DNA of 64,000 nucleotides from contig CAXIPT010000001.1 of assembly GCA_964030475.1 (NCBI GenBank), forward strand, positions 26,779,873 to 26,843,872, read 5' to 3'. A program made the translations under genes and the position numbers. The notes beneath the pieces are model-generated. The model did not search any database, was not told the DNA's origin, and saw only the letters and a program-made list of their open reading frames with translations. The DNA is from Tethya wilhelma. Lineage: Eukaryota > Porifera > Demospongiae > Tethyida > Tethyidae. Shown one piece after another: positions 63,977-64,000 of this stretch (its first letter is position 1; every line of letters starts with the position of its first letter).

Positions 63977-64000
63977 AGATCGGAAGAGCGTCGTGTAGTG
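63977..64000. other. Illumina adapter contamination
   Basis: The last bases contain AGATCGGAAGAGCGTCGTGT followed by AG, the standard TruSeq universal adapter reverse complement, then two non-matching bases. It is not genomic and marks the end of an untrimmed contig. Confidence 0.95.

Overview
The window is eukaryotic: genes are split by many short GT-AG introns, the background is AT-rich, and microsatellites and MITEs are dense. The gene set is animal: a KIF21 kinesin, a class I PI3-kinase p110, Death-domain/ankyrin proteins, a Death-NACHT NLR and an eIF2-alpha-kinase-type domain. Together with the Death-NACHT and Death-ankyrin architectures this best fits a sponge (probably a demosponge). 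That is inference; no species marker was seen.

Layout. 1-2441 (+): 3' end of an ankyrin-repeat gene. 3412-13499 (-): a complete-looking gene for Death domain, unknown helical domain and about ten ankyrin repeats, most of them one 99-bp phase-0 exon per repeat. 13960-17040: a decayed Mutator-like element with inverted tandem-repeat ends, then a ~340-bp satellite. 17697-19754: a MITE running into 1,699 consecutive C bases and an N, almost certainly an assembly or read artefact. 19755-25296: gene-poor, MITE-rich. 25297-39129 (+): the main gene, a UPF1/HELZ2-type SF1 helicase joined in compatible reading phases to a C-terminal eIF2-alpha-kinase-type protein kinase. 39987-54245 (-): a full KIF21-type kinesin (motor, coiled coils, WD40), tail-to-tail with the fusion gene. 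55172-57421: LTR retrotransposon tail and LTR inserted in a decayed KIF21 3' copy, plus a small cysteine-rich ORF. 57444-59515 (-): an isolated PI3K p110 C2/helical fragment bounded by single Ns. 59801-63634 (-): Death-NACHT-repeat NLR with one frameshift. 63977-64000: Illumina adapter sequence.

How it fits together. Four of the six genes (two ankyrin genes, one with a Death domain; the helicase-kinase; the NLR) have innate-immune or stress-signalling architectures. The helicase-kinase is the candidate new system: an RNA-helicase sensor module covalently linked to a translational-shutdown kinase, conceptually a PKR-like device with a helicase in place of dsRNA-binding domains. This function is inferred from domains only.

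Limits. Six single Ns (19754, 31444, 44788, 55171, 57422, 59516) seem to mark joins; several coincide with abrupt changes of content, so neighbouring genes there may not be truly adjacent. Exon borders were read by eye from splice sites and reading phase, without transcripts.
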